Source: JANQPA01 sp964628385 (GTDB lineage Bacteria > Bacteroidota > Bacteroidia > Chitinophagales > Saprospiraceae). Taken from it: a stretch of DNA of 64,000 nt. Location of the stretch: the NCBI GenBank assembly GCA_964628385.1, contig CAZVOD010000012.1:1-64000 (forward strand), read 5' to 3'. Of this stretch, positions 1 to 9,749 are shown one piece after another. The notes under the pieces are model-generated. The model did no database searches and was not told where the DNA came from. It saw nothing but the letters and a program-made list of their open reading frames with translations. Within the stretch, counting starts at the first letter, position 1. Each line of letters begins with the position of its first letter. The position numbers and the translations under genes were made by a program.

Positions 1-96
1 TACAATATCAGGTTCTCCGAACCTTATTATATATCTTAATTTCGCGAACTACTTATACGGGAAAAAATGATTTATTTACAACATCAAATGATTCTT

Positions 97-1791
97 TTAT
101 GAAAGAACCTCTGCCGGTAGAAAAATAATAAACTCCGTTGACTCTCCGGGTATACTCTCAAGATCTATTTGTCCATTATGAGCTTTAACAATGATTTCGT
201 GGCTGATGGATAAGCCCAGGCCGGTATTGCCCAGGCCGGTAGGTTTGGTTGTAAAAAAAGGATCAAAAATCTTTTCTCTTATTGCTTCAGGAATACCCGG
301 CCCATTGTCTTTGATACGAATTTCAGCCCCTCCATTTACATTGTGTGTACTTATAAACAGTGCAGGTTGATAAGTAGGCCCCTGCGCCAGCAGTTTTTCC
401 TGCATAGCATCGCAGGCATTATTGATGATATTGATCAACACCCGGCTCAAATCCTGAGGAATGACCGGAATAAGCGGCAAAGGACGATCGAGTTTTTTTT
501 GAATATCACAGCTAAAATCTTTTTGTCCAGCTCGGTAGCTCTGATAGGCTAGGTCAATATTATCGCCAGCTAGCTCATTGAGGTTGGTAGGCAGTAAATT
601 ACCTTGCCCGGCCCGGGTATGATCCATCATACTTTTTACGATCCGGTCAACCCGCTTGCCATGATGCACAATATCAATAGCATTTTGCTTGAGCTCTCCG
701 GTTAATTCTTCCAGTAATTCGTAATCAGTTTGAGCATTGGCTTTAGCTTCTTCCAGCACTTCGATCAGCTCGTCTGTCAAATAGCCAGACCCTTCGGCAA
801 AGTTATTGATGAAATTGAGTGGATTCTTGATCTCATGAGCGATACCAGCCGAAAGTTGGCCTAAAGTAGCGAGCTTTTCCTGTCGCATGATCTGCTTTTC
901 TAACTGGGCCTTGATTTCGGCCTCTTTTCTCCTTTTCCGTATATCCCTGTATACTAAAAAAGCAATAACAATAAAGGCTACGAGGCCCCCCCCCATCATA
1001 ATATTGATCAGTCTTTGGCGCTGCAGCTCGTCGTTTTGCTTTTGCAATTCCCGCTCTTTAAGTTCTATCTCTCGGTCCTTTTCTAGCTTTTCATTCTTTA
1101 ATTTTTCCCGTTCGTACTTCAAGCGTATCTTTTCTTTTGATAGCTGATCAGCCTCTGCCCTGATCGCTGCTCTTTCTTCCTCTGTCATGCTTAACCGGCG
1201 TTCCACATACGCCTTCTCAGTCATTATTTCGTCCCGCTCTTCTATAGCCATACCCAGGGCCTGTTCCGTGGAGTCAATCCCCTGCTGTACCAGGTCAAGC
1301 TTTTTTTCTTTCTCCCTGGCTAACAATTCATTGCTGAGGCGATCGTATTTTAATTGTGCTTCCTCTATTTTAGCTTTTCTTCCCGTCGTCTTAAAAAATT
1401 CTAATGACAGCCTTCGGGCTTCCAATTCTTTATCCTTATCGCGTAACTCCACAGCCGTTTCAATGGCAAGGTCAGTATATTTCCTGGCTTTACTTCTTTT
1501 GTATTGTTTTAAAAAAAAATGACTCAGATAAATCGCTGCCGGATAAGCTCCTGCCGGATAATTAAGGTCAATAGCCAGATCAGCGGCTTGCTCAGCGTAG
1601 GCTGCCAGCTCCTCCGTATACCGCTGCTCATTAATAGCAAGCAACTCATTAGTAAGCTCTACCTTCCGCCTACCCTCCGCCGTCGTCAGTTCTTTCTGAA
1701 TAGCATCAGCCGTTTGGCCCTGTTGGGCAACAAGTGCAAAAACAGTACTCAGCAAAATAATCAATAAATAAAAAACTTTCTTCCCCTTCAT
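97..1791 (-). CDS. membrane sensor histidine kinase
   Basis: Sensor kinase that should autophosphorylate on His and pass phosphate to a response regulator. The order is: N-terminal signal segment; a periplasmic helical, TPR-like region (about residues 30-150); a long charged coiled coil (about 150-265); one membrane segment (about 266-284); HisKA with H-box AGIAHEIKNPLNF (phospho-His about residue 322 when counted from the upstream GTG); and HATPase with N-box N461, G1 box DNGPGIP (498-504), F-box FDPFFTTKP and G2 box GLGNTGLGLS. I chose the ATG at 1789-1791 because the signal peptide starts there; an in-frame GTG at 1798-1800 directly follows a stop codon and is the alternative. It lies 46 bp downstream of the hybrid regulator on the same strand, so co-transcription is likely. 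The signal sensed is not evident. Confidence 0.93.
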   Translation of the reverse strand: MKGKKVFYLLIILLSTVFALVAQQGQTADAIQKELTTAEGRRKVELTNELLAINEQRYTEELAAYAEQAADLAIDLNYPAGAYPAAIYLSHFFLKQYKRSKARKYTDLAIETAVELRDKDKELEARRLSLEFFKTTGRKAKIEEAQLKYDRLSNELLAREKEKKLDLVQQGIDSTEQALGMAIEERDEIMTEKAYVERRLSMTEEERAAIRAEADQLSKEKIRLKYEREKLKNEKLEKDREIELKERELQKQNDELQRQRLINIMMGGGLVAFIVIAFLVYRDIRKRRKEAEIKAQLEKQIMRQEKLATLGQLSAGIAHEIKNPLNFINNFAEGSGYLTDELIEVLEEAKANAQTDYELLEELTGELKQNAIDIVHHGKRVDRIVKSMMDHTRAGQGNLLPTNLNELAGDNIDLAYQSYRAGQKDFSCDIQKKLDRPLPLIPVIPQDLSRVLINIINNACDAMQEKLLAQGPTYQPALFISTHNVNGGAEIRIKDNGPGIPEAIREKIFDPFFTTKPTGLGNTGLGLSISHEIIVKAHNGQIDLESIPGESTEFIIFLPAEVLS

Positions 1792-1837
1792 GTTGGACAC
1801 TCATCGTTTTGGGTCTCACAGATAAAATCCCAACTCA

Positions 1838-3808
1838 TTATTTGCGGTATTGATTAGGTGATACGCCGTATGCCTCCGCAAAGGTTCGGGAAAAGTACTT
1901 CGGATCGCGAAAGCCTACCTCAAAGGCAATTTGTGAAATATTTAAATCAGAGCTGTCCAGTAATTCCCTAGCTTTTTTCAGCCTCAAAGAGCGCACATAA
2001 ATGCTTGTAGACAGGCCCGTGAGGGCTTTTATTTTTCTATGTAACTGAGTGCGGCTCACTCCTATTTCTCTGCATAATTCTTGAATACCGAAGTCTTCGT
2101 CATCCAGGTTGTTGTGAATGACTTCTTGCATCCTCAAAATAAAAGCATCTTCCGAAGTGGTATCAGTACTCTGAGCGGCCTGTTCAGGATCAAGTTCCCG
2201 AAACCTTTCTTGTAGTTTTTTGCGAAGCTCCAGCAGTTTTTCCAGCCGCACCAATAATTCTCGCTTATTAAAAGGTTTGCCTAAATAAGCATCAGCTCCT
2301 TTCTGTAAACCAGATATTTTAGATTCGGCGTCAGCTTTTGCCGTCAGCAAAACAATAGGGATATGGCTAGTCCTACCATCTTTTTTCAATATATCACATA
2401 ATTCAAAACCGTCTTTCCCGGGCATCATCACATCACTAACAATAATGTCAGGTATCAATTCCAGTGCTTTTTCAACGCCCTGCCTACCGTCGGTAGCAAA
2501 ATCAAGGTGATAATGCATATCCAGAATGGAAGTAATGTATTTGGCCACATCTACATTATCTTCAACGATCAAAAGCCGGGGTAGGTCTTCTGATTTATTG
2601 TTAATATCAAGCCGAAATTCCTGCTCTTGCCTGTGATCAGTTATTTCAGTTGCCGGGTCAAAATGCCCTGTTGGTTTTATCTCTGCGTGGTGGGTTACCG
2701 GAATGCTAAAGGTGAAACAGGTCCCTTTATTCAGCTCGCTACTCACAGTAATGGTACCTTCCATTAACCGTACCAGTTCTTTTACCAACGATAATCCAAT
2801 ACCTGAGCCGGTACCTCCCGCTTTATTCTGCCCCTCGGCCTGAAAAAATCGATCGAATATTTTTTCAAGCTGATCTTCGGAAATGCCCAGGCCCGTATCC
2901 GCCACTTTTACTTGTAGTTGTTCCTTTACATTTGCTACCGTCAAAATAACCTTCCCCTTGGCGGGCGTAAATTTTATGGCATTATCCAGCAAGTTAGATA
3001 GAATTCTCAGCATTTTTTCGGGATCGTAATCCATGACCAGCTGATCCACTTGCTGATGCAGCTCCATCTTTACGTCCCGGCGGTCTGCAAAGGTTTCAAA
3101 AGATTCAAAAATATAATGGATGTAGGGTAAAATATCGGCTTGTATGGGCTCTAGTTTCATTTCCCCGGATTCCAGCTGGCCCAGTTCCAGAATTCTATTG
3201 ACCAGATCCAGCAGGTTTTGGCCGTTGCGCAGGATCATACGTCCGCCCTTGCTGGCCCACCGTTCTGGTTCTTCAACGATCTGACTGGCCATACCATTGA
3301 TGATCGTTAAAGGTGTGCGAAACTCATGAGAGATATTAGTAAAAATCTTCGATTTGAACTCATCCAGTTCTCGAAGTTTTTTGTTGCGTTCGGCTAGTTG
3401 GCCGGCCCGCTCAGCCTGACGAGCCACCTTGAGCTCTTTGATAGTCTTATCGATTGTTTTCTCTAGATCTTCAAAATCGATAGGCTTCATGATAAAGTCA
3501 AAGGCTCCCAGGTTCATTGCCTTACGAATATTTCCCCAATCGCCAAAAGCTGAGACGATGATGGTTTTCTGGTGAGCACCGAGCTCTTTGAGCCTAGAGA
3601 TAAAAGTCAGACCATCCATCTTGGGCATTCTGATATCAGAAAGTGTCAGATCAATATCCGGATCTTTTTGTATCAATTCCAGCGCTTCCTCACCATTTCT
3701 GACAAATACAAAAGTGTAATGACCTTCTCTGATTTTTTTGCGCATGCGCTGCCTGATCAAACGCTCCACCGAAGGCTCATCATCAATTACAAGTATTTTT
3801 ACGGGCAT
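1838..3808 (-). CDS. hybrid REC-histidine kinase-REC-AraC regulator
   Basis: Soluble one-protein phosphorelay ending in a DNA-binding domain. The order is: REC1 (residues 1-125, phospho-Asp D58 in SDIRMPKMDG); coiled coil (125-150); HisKA with NISHEFRTPLTII (H161); HATPase with DNAIKF, DTGLGIS and GTGSGIGLS (260-370); REC2 (410-530, D459 in SDVMMPGKDG, conserved K511); and AraC-type double HTH (about 555-656, ending PNQYRK). No membrane segment or sensor domain is present, unlike SusR/BT-type hybrid systems, which carry a periplasmic sensor. The receiver at the N terminus suggests its kinase core is switched by a partner, most simply the membrane kinase encoded 46 bp downstream. Targets are unknown. 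Confidence 0.95.
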   Translation of the reverse strand: MPVKILVIDDEPSVERLIRQRMRKKIREGHYTFVFVRNGEEALELIQKDPDIDLTLSDIRMPKMDGLTFISRLKELGAHQKTIIVSAFGDWGNIRKAMNLGAFDFIMKPIDFEDLEKTIDKTIKELKVARQAERAGQLAERNKKLRELDEFKSKIFTNISHEFRTPLTIINGMASQIVEEPERWASKGGRMILRNGQNLLDLVNRILELGQLESGEMKLEPIQADILPYIHYIFESFETFADRRDVKMELHQQVDQLVMDYDPEKMLRILSNLLDNAIKFTPAKGKVILTVANVKEQLQVKVADTGLGISEDQLEKIFDRFFQAEGQNKAGGTGSGIGLSLVKELVRLMEGTITVSSELNKGTCFTFSIPVTHHAEIKPTGHFDPATEITDHRQEQEFRLDINNKSEDLPRLLIVEDNVDVAKYITSILDMHYHLDFATDGRQGVEKALELIPDIIVSDVMMPGKDGFELCDILKKDGRTSHIPIVLLTAKADAESKISGLQKGADAYLGKPFNKRELLVRLEKLLELRKKLQERFRELDPEQAAQSTDTTSEDAFILRMQEVIHNNLDDEDFGIQELCREIGVSRTQLHRKIKALTGLSTSIYVRSLRLKKARELLDSSDLNISQIAFEVGFRDPKYFSRTFAEAYGVSPNQYRK

Positions 3809-3923
3809 TTTGGGTTGATTATTAAACAGTTAGAAAGCTCTAGTTCTCCGACTAAAACCTTCTAACCGTGAATTAATTTCTTATTTTCAAAAATAAAAAA
3901 ATTCAACCTTAATTTTCACTTTG

Positions 3924-6900
3924 TTAGTCATTGACCAAGATAGTCTTACTAATAAACTCATTATCAATCCTTAAGCGAAAAATATACATACCATTGGAAA
4001 GCGAGCTAATGTCCAATTGTTCTGTATAGCGACCAGCCGCTCTGCGTTCTGCATTATTCTGAATCACAGCTTTGCCTGATGTATCATAAATAGCAATTTC
4101 GATGCTGCCCGGCTCTGGTAGCGCCAAATTCATGTTGAGAATATTGGTTGCCGGATTGGGATACAGTGTTAATTCAAGCTCATTTTCTAGTATCTCTTCC
4201 CTACTGTTTACGGTATTGGATACATTGATATTGTCAATAGCCCAGCCCCAGCCTGTAGCAGCGGGATCAGACTTAAGACGAAAACGAATAATTACCGTAT
4301 CACCATTTTCAAAAAATTCTGCCAGATTAATTTCGTTGGGTAAAAATAAACCCTGGTTGCCACTCCTATTTTGCAGATACGCTTCCTCCCACTCGGCTTC
4401 TCTTCTGGCATCGTAGCCGTCCATCACGATCCAGTTTTCTCCGGCATCTCGGGTAGCTTCTACCGCTACAAAATCCCAGAATTCAGCACAGCCAAAAGTA
4501 GGACATCTGCCGAGCTCTATCAGGGCAACTTCATCGTAGCGCAGCACACTGCTACTTTCTGTTATTAGAATAGGTTTTTGTAAAATACTGATCAACTCCG
4601 ATTCATCAGGATAGGGATGGGGCGAATGCAAAGCATTATCACTAAAGCCCTGCGGTGAGGTGATATTAAAGCCTAACCTTGCCAAATCCCGCTTTCCATC
4701 ATCGAAATCTGTAACATATTCCGTTTGTACGTCTTCATCTATTTGAAAAACAAAAGCTTCTGCACTAGCTACCAACTCAATGCCATCAGAATAGGACAAT
4801 ACGGTAACATCAGCGATCAATATGGTATCATCCGGAATATTATTAATTGTAAAGTCAAAGTTCTGCTGAATAGGCTCTGGGTTGGCTGTAATCCTATCAC
4901 TCCTAAAATTAAAAGTATCCTGCCCAAATGGTATAGATACCGCCACAAAGGAAGAGTCGTAGGCTGATCGGAGCGAAAAACTACCATTGATTGTCCTACC
5001 AAAACCCGTACCGTTAACTGCAATTTCCGGCAATAGCACTTCCGGCTCTAGAGGCTCATATCCTTCCAGCTCCGATAATTCTACAGACCAGATGCCCCGG
5101 CCATGAGTGGCCAGCACAACTTCATTGTTAACTATTTTCATTTCAAAAATAGCTACCGGAGGCAATCCATTATCGGCATAACTCCAGCTCTCCCCTCCAT
5201 CTAGCGTTTGGAATAAACCAATTTCAGTACCCGCCCAAATGATATTCGTATCAAAAGGCATCACGACCAAACTGTAAGTAGCAACGTCTGGAAAGCCCGT
5301 CGTACTTTCCTCTCTATTGGTCACAAAACCAGAAATATCTTCCCAGCTCTGACCATAATCGGAGGTCTTTAGTATTTTAGGCCCATCTGCCGGAGAGAAC
5401 AGGGCATAAGCGATATTAGAACTAAAAGGATGAGATACTATATTGGTTACCCTACCCATGGTTGCATTTTCGTATAAATTGGTAGCCTGGAAACTGTTAC
5501 CTCCATCACGCGAAACAGCAATTTTGTTGTTCTCTATCATGGAAGAGCCAGACCATACTACCAATGGAGAAGCCAGCGAAACTTCCAGGGCAGGCCCAAG
5601 GTTGCTAAAGCGCCATTCTTCAGGCATAGAAGCGACTTTCCAACTATCTCCAAAATTTGTTGAACGAAGCACCCCCTGATTATTTATAGCAAAAACCAGT
5701 TCAGGGTCTTGCTTAGGACTCGCCAGGCGAGTAATGAAAGGGCCTCTGCCGGGGGGTAAAGACAGCCGATCCCAGGTAGCCCCTCCGTTCAATGAGCGAT
5801 AGATGTTATTGAATTGGGAAGACTCCAGCATTTTATTCCCATCTTCATAATGCCACACTGCCTCAAAACCATCGCCACTGGGTGCATAATTCCAGGAGTT
5901 ACTAGCATCGGGGTTTAAAGAAGAATACCATGATCCATTGTCCTGTGTACCACCAATGTATCTATCTTCTCCATTTTTCTTATCTACGCCATAAAACTGC
6001 GAGGTATTGAAGCCATAAAGGGTTGCCAGGGCTTCAGCGCCAAAAAGGTCACCGGTCTGGATAAAGCTCTCTCCGCTATCCGTTGAGAAAGCCACACCAC
6101 CATCGTTGGCATTGACAATGATAAAGTCTTGCTGAGCATTGTTGAGTGGTATTAGGATGAGGTTGTGATGATCCACATGTACGCCCTTGGAGTTAACAGA
6201 TGATCCAAATTGATTGTATCCGTCAGTAACTGCCGTTATAGTTCCCGAAGCATTTCTGATAATATTTTTCTGGATGCTCAGCTCACCGGGAGTTACTTGA
6301 GTGAAATCAATAGTTTCCTGAACAGCAGATGCTGCAAAAACTAGATACATGGATCGGTTGTAAAAGTCAGAAGTAATGGCTAAGTTAGGACGAATGGCTG
6401 AGTAATTAAAACTATAGAGACTTAAAAACTCTACATCCTGTCCTTCCTCAGTATCGATGTTTAGGTCCCATTCACCATCTTCATCAGAATCCACAAAGGC
6501 TACTGCCAATTGAACATCATTTTCCGTATCCCAAACCTCAAAGGGTACTTCTACATAATCTTGATAGGCTGCTCCTAAAGTAAACGCATCGAAGAAAAAG
6601 CGATGCGCCATCTGACTTTTTTCTGGACCAAAACGAATTTCTACATTTCTATAATTTTCTACTACTAGCTGAGTATTTCGGTTGGCAAAATCTGCTAGCT
6701 CCTGAGTGATTTCTACGCCGTCACCCAGACGATCAGCGGCTGTCAGGGTCAAAAAATCTGTCGTATTATCGATTGTTCCCAGTTCGATTTCATCAGAAAA
6801 ACCGGCCGCTGTATTGATTCTGACAATAGGGCCGGCACCGCCAACAAAAACAGTAGTAGGATCATAAGGATGCACAGCAACCGTATTGTCCCACCAGCCC

Positions 6901-8006
6901 TGGCCACTAAAAATAGGCCCAAATGGCGACCTGCTACCGGGCTGGCGAACATTATAAAAATTCTCACCCGCATCAGAAGAGCGGTAGAGTTCAAAGTCAT
7001 TTTGAGAAGATTGAGCAGAGATATAAACAAAGTTAGTATCGGTTGGAGAAATGGCCAATTCCATTCTGCCTAGGCCTAAGCCTTCAGCATTAAAAACGCG
7101 TTCCCAGGTTCTGCCGGCATCATAAGAACGGATGACTTCTCTGGAATTAACAGCAGCGTACATGGTACTGTATTTTGATGGGGTTGCATATACCTGATGA
7201 ATGGTCCCGTTGGAGGTGTAAGTAGTTGTCCAGGAATTGCCGCCATCCACACTTCTCATAATATGAGCCAATGGAATATCCTCATCAAAATCTACTCTTG
7301 CCGACGTACGAGTCGCAATAACAATTTCATCGGGATCAGCAGGGTTGACTGCCATACGCATGATATATCCGAAGCGACGATCGTCATTAGCGGTACTTTC
7401 CAGCAAATTCCAGGTTTGCCCCTTATCAGTTGATTTCCAGATTCCATTGCCAACCACGCCAAGGGTATTAAACCCTTCGCCAGTTCCGGCATAAATAATA
7501 TTGGGGTTAGCCGCAGACATGGCCAGCGTAGAGGTAGCCAGGTTAGGAATATCGGTGGTTAGGTTAGCCCAGGTCTGGCCGGCATCTTCTGTCTTCCAGA
7601 TACCGCCACTGGCAGAACCCAGATACCAGGTCTGATGAGTTGAATCTTCCGGATCGATAAGCAAACCGCGGGTACGTCCCCCCACATTAGCCGGCCCGCG
7701 TTCTATCCAGGGTAAGCTTTGACTAAAATCCGTATTATTCTTCCGCCCAGAAAGTGCCTTTTTAAAAGCTTTATGCTGATAATTTAGCTCATACCGGGGA
7801 CCTGAATCTCCAGCCCTAGTTCTGATGGCATGATGAAAAGCCGAATAGTAGGCCGCTCCGGCCATATTTTTTGGAAAATGCTCAGCAGTTTGGTATTCAA
7901 AGGATGATTCAGAACTTGCAGTTGAGGAATTGCTATAATTAAGGCTCCAATAAACAGCTAGGCCTAAGATAGAGAACAAGCCTACAGAAATAAGTATCTT
8001 TTTCAT
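3924..8006 (-). CDS. secreted Asp-box (sortilin/VPS10-like) propeller protein, T9SS cargo
   Basis: Very large (1360 aa) secreted protein. It has an N-terminal signal segment and about eleven Asp-box motifs of the form S/T-x-D-x-G-x-x-W/F (for example KTEDAGQTW, KSTDKGQTW, RSVDGGNSW, RSYDAGRTW, RSLNGGATW, KTSDYGQSW, QTLDGGESW). These are typical of BNR/sortilin-like beta-propellers. The propeller is interrupted at about residues 420-620 by a non-repetitive insert. A jelly-roll-like region lies at about 1150-1260 (GWGWAIDNI). The last 80 residues start LYPNPATN and end KTILVND, a type A T9SS sorting domain. The protein is therefore expected at the cell surface or released. No catalytic sialidase arginine triad can be identified, so I make no enzyme claim. 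Confidence 0.9.
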   Translation of the reverse strand: MKKILISVGLFSILGLAVYWSLNYSNSSTASSESSFEYQTAEHFPKNMAGAAYYSAFHHAIRTRAGDSGPRYELNYQHKAFKKALSGRKNNTDFSQSLPWIERGPANVGGRTRGLLIDPEDSTHQTWYLGSASGGIWKTEDAGQTWANLTTDIPNLATSTLAMSAANPNIIYAGTGEGFNTLGVVGNGIWKSTDKGQTWNLLESTANDDRRFGYIMRMAVNPADPDEIVIATRTSARVDFDEDIPLAHIMRSVDGGNSWTTTYTSNGTIHQVYATPSKYSTMYAAVNSREVIRSYDAGRTWERVFNAEGLGLGRMELAISPTDTNFVYISAQSSQNDFELYRSSDAGENFYNVRQPGSRSPFGPIFSGQGWWDNTVAVHPYDPTTVFVGGAGPIVRINTAAGFSDEIELGTIDNTTDFLTLTAADRLGDGVEITQELADFANRNTQLVVENYRNVEIRFGPEKSQMAHRFFFDAFTLGAAYQDYVEVPFEVWDTENDVQLAVAFVDSDEDGEWDLNIDTEEGQDVEFLSLYSFNYSAIRPNLAITSDFYNRSMYLVFAASAVQETIDFTQVTPGELSIQKNIIRNASGTITAVTDGYNQFGSSVNSKGVHVDHHNLILIPLNNAQQDFIIVNANDGGVAFSTDSGESFIQTGDLFGAEALATLYGFNTSQFYGVDKKNGEDRYIGGTQDNGSWYSSLNPDASNSWNYAPSGDGFEAVWHYEDGNKMLESSQFNNIYRSLNGGATWDRLSLPPGRGPFITRLASPKQDPELVFAINNQGVLRSTNFGDSWKVASMPEEWRFSNLGPALEVSLASPLVVWSGSSMIENNKIAVSRDGGNSFQATNLYENATMGRVTNIVSHPFSSNIAYALFSPADGPKILKTSDYGQSWEDISGFVTNREESTTGFPDVATYSLVVMPFDTNIIWAGTEIGLFQTLDGGESWSYADNGLPPVAIFEMKIVNNEVVLATHGRGIWSVELSELEGYEPLEPEVLLPEIAVNGTGFGRTINGSFSLRSAYDSSFVAVSIPFGQDTFNFRSDRITANPEPIQQNFDFTINNIPDDTILIADVTVLSYSDGIELVASAEAFVFQIDEDVQTEYVTDFDDGKRDLARLGFNITSPQGFSDNALHSPHPYPDESELISILQKPILITESSSVLRYDEVALIELGRCPTFGCAEFWDFVAVEATRDAGENWIVMDGYDARREAEWEEAYLQNRSGNQGLFLPNEINLAEFFENGDTVIIRFRLKSDPAATGWGWAIDNINVSNTVNSREEILENELELTLYPNPATNILNMNLALPEPGSIEIAIYDTSGKAVIQNNAERRAAGRYTEQLDISSLSNGMYIFRLRIDNEFISKTILVND

Positions 8007-8100
8007 ATTTACTTTTTAACTAGCGTAATCGCCCCGATAAGGGATGTAGTGAGGTAAGGATTTGCTAAATACGAGTGAAAACCATATTCAAACTCCGTAT

Positions 8101-8523
8101 TTAAATATTTTTCCTCCTTTTATACAATACATTAAATATATAACCGAATTTTTGCTTCTGCGAGTCCGAATCCGAAATTTGACCAGGAGTTGTCAAAACT
8201 TCTACTTCGTAATTGTTAAGCCAGCTAATTTTACCCCCCGGTACGGCATCCTGGTATATTTTTTCCTTTTTTCTATTATCAAATAAAATGAAAGGGACGG
8301 AGCCGGCCTTCTTATCTTGACTGATTATGATGACGTGCGTAGCTGCTTCGTTCCATTTTAGGGAGTAGTTATTACCAAAATTAGTAGTGGCTAAATCTTT
8401 TAGAGCGGAATCAATACTCTGAGCTGAAGCACTAGCAAGCTTCTGGGATTTGTTATTACAACTCAGTATCAAGAGCAAGCAAACGACGAGAGCGAAAACA
8501 CTAAATTGAAATTTTAACATCAT
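8101..8523 (-). CDS. small lipoprotein, function unknown
   Basis: 140 aa with a clear SPII signal: hydrophobic stretch then LILSC, lipidated Cys about residue 22. The mature part has beta-rich character and a basic C terminus (YKRRKNI). I do not recognise the family. It is separated from the propeller gene by about 94 bp on the same strand, so it could be cotranscribed upstream of it. Confidence 0.6.
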   Translation of the reverse strand: MMLKFQFSVFALVVCLLLILSCNNKSQKLASASAQSIDSALKDLATTNFGNNYSLKWNEAATHVIIISQDKKAGSVPFILFDNRKKEKIYQDAVPGGKISWLNNYEVEVLTTPGQISDSDSQKQKFGYIFNVLYKRRKNI

Positions 8524-8578
8524 TGGTAGTCATTAGAAAAGAGAAAGGATAGCAAGAAGGTAAAAGAAAAACAATGCT

Positions 8579-8638
8579 GGTCGGACCACCTATCATATAT
8601 CCACGGGAAAATATCGGTGCTCTGCTAGTGGTTCGACC
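8579..8638. repeat. spaced inverted repeat
   Basis: Arms 8579-8589 (GGTCGGACCAC) and 8628-8638 (GTGGTTCGACC) are inverted with one mismatch and a 38-nt spacer. The repeat lies between two minus-strand genes. It could be an operator or a structured leader; neither can be shown here. Confidence 0.35.
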
Positions 8639-8669
8639 ATCCATGTCAAAAAATAAATACATCAAAAAC

Positions 8670-8725
8670 TAGAAAGTGGAAATAGTAAATCCCACAGCAT
8701 GCCTGCATTGATTATCCACTTTCTA
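8670..8725 (-). terminator. inverted repeat downstream of the DoxX-like gene
   Basis: Arms 8670-8680 and 8715-8725 are perfect 11-bp inverted copies (TAGAAAGTGGA / TCCACTTTCTA) with a 34-nt loop. They begin 15 bp past the stop of the gene at 8741-9127. No T-run follows, so a terminator role is only possible. Confidence 0.35.
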
Positions 8726-8740
8726 CTCTCCTTGTTTTTC

Positions 8741-9127
8741 TTAGAAGATGACCAGAATCAATGAGAGTATCGAAAAGGTGAATGATGGAAGAGCTCTGAT
8801 AAAGGGGTCTTTAACTTTTAGATGCATGCCAACTGCAGCTAGCATCATAATACTAATACCCAGGGCAGCAAAGTTTTCCAACCAGTTTATCCAGATAGAC
8901 AAGATCAGTAAAATGGCAAGTATAATCTTAATATTGCCAATCATTTTCATGAAGCCTCTTGATATTCCGTAGTAGGCAAATTCTTCCGTCAGGTTAGCTG
9001 CATTAGCACCTCTCCAGCGGGTTGGCTTATTGGCACGGATCAACCAAACGTTCAGAACGCTCAATCCAACAATAATTTTGATGAGAACGATAAGGAAATT
9101 CATTCGATAATTGTGTTTTTGGTTCAT
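8741..9127 (-). CDS. DoxX-like family small membrane protein
   Basis: 128 aa with four hydrophobic segments: about residues 9-27, a second around 60-80, then 83-103 and 110-127. The spacing and a short polar segment after helix 1 (RANKPTRWRG) fit DoxX-like inner-membrane proteins of Bacteroidota. The family's role is poorly defined. Met9 (MNFLIVL) is an alternative start that would put helix 1 at the N terminus. It appears monocistronic. Confidence 0.6.
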   Translation of the reverse strand: MNQKHNYRMNFLIVLIKIIVGLSVLNVWLIRANKPTRWRGANAANLTEEFAYYGISRGFMKMIGNIKIILAILLILSIWINWLENFAALGISIMMLAAVGMHLKVKDPFIRALPSFTFSILSLILVIF

Positions 9128-9217
9128 AAATAGAACGACTACTTAAATGCCATTGTTTGAGAATGATTACGCGGTAGCACTACTTTTTGTTCACATTCAC
9201 AAATTTTTCCTTTTTTC

Positions 9218-9564
9218 TATAACTAATTACGATCATATCATTTTGGGTACCGGCCAGGCTACAGGAATATTATTGGGACAACTCATCCTTCAAGTGATTC
9301 TATTACTGTTATAGAAAGGGCCAAAACTATCAGAGTAGGAAAAAATATTTATATCAATGTGGGCACTTATCCCTTCGTACCTCCTATTGAAGGAATACAA
9401 GAAGTGCCGTGAATGGACAGCTCCAAATTGTTGGACCTCCAGACCTTACCGGATCATAGCGGAATACCCTGCAGAAGGTACAAAGGAGTGGTATTGGTGC
9501 ATCCAGTCCAACTGTATCAGAATTGATGCCCTATGTGCTTGATAGACTGGAAAAGATCAATTGA
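9218..9564 (+). pseudogene. remnant of a FAD pyridine-nucleotide disulfide oxidoreductase (mercuric-reductase-like)
   Basis: Three collinear fragments of one family are readable across frames. The first reads TNYDHIILGTGQATG (9221 on; FAD Rossmann GxGxxG). After a +1 shift come SITVIERAKT and then NIYINVGTYPFVPPIEGIQ. After an in-frame stop comes MDSSKLLDLQTLPDH. In a further frame the family C terminus PTVSELMPYVLDRLEKIN is followed by a stop at 9562-9564. The start codon is ATA at 9218 where ATG would be expected. The active-site CxxxxC segment and most of the NAD domain are missing, so at least two large internal deletions occurred. The 622-bp gap between flanking genes is explained by this relic. 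Confidence 0.82.
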
Positions 9565-9749
9565 AGTAAGCTGTAATTACAGCGTTTAACGCTACAACGA
9601 AAGGCATTTGTATAGACAGACTTCGGGCATTCATTGTCTATTTGACAGGAAGACGAATTAATAAACATTCAATTAATATACATCAATCTTTATGTCATTG
9701 AAAATTATCTACTTTTACAGGGAGTTATTTTTTACAAAAACAAAGCGAA

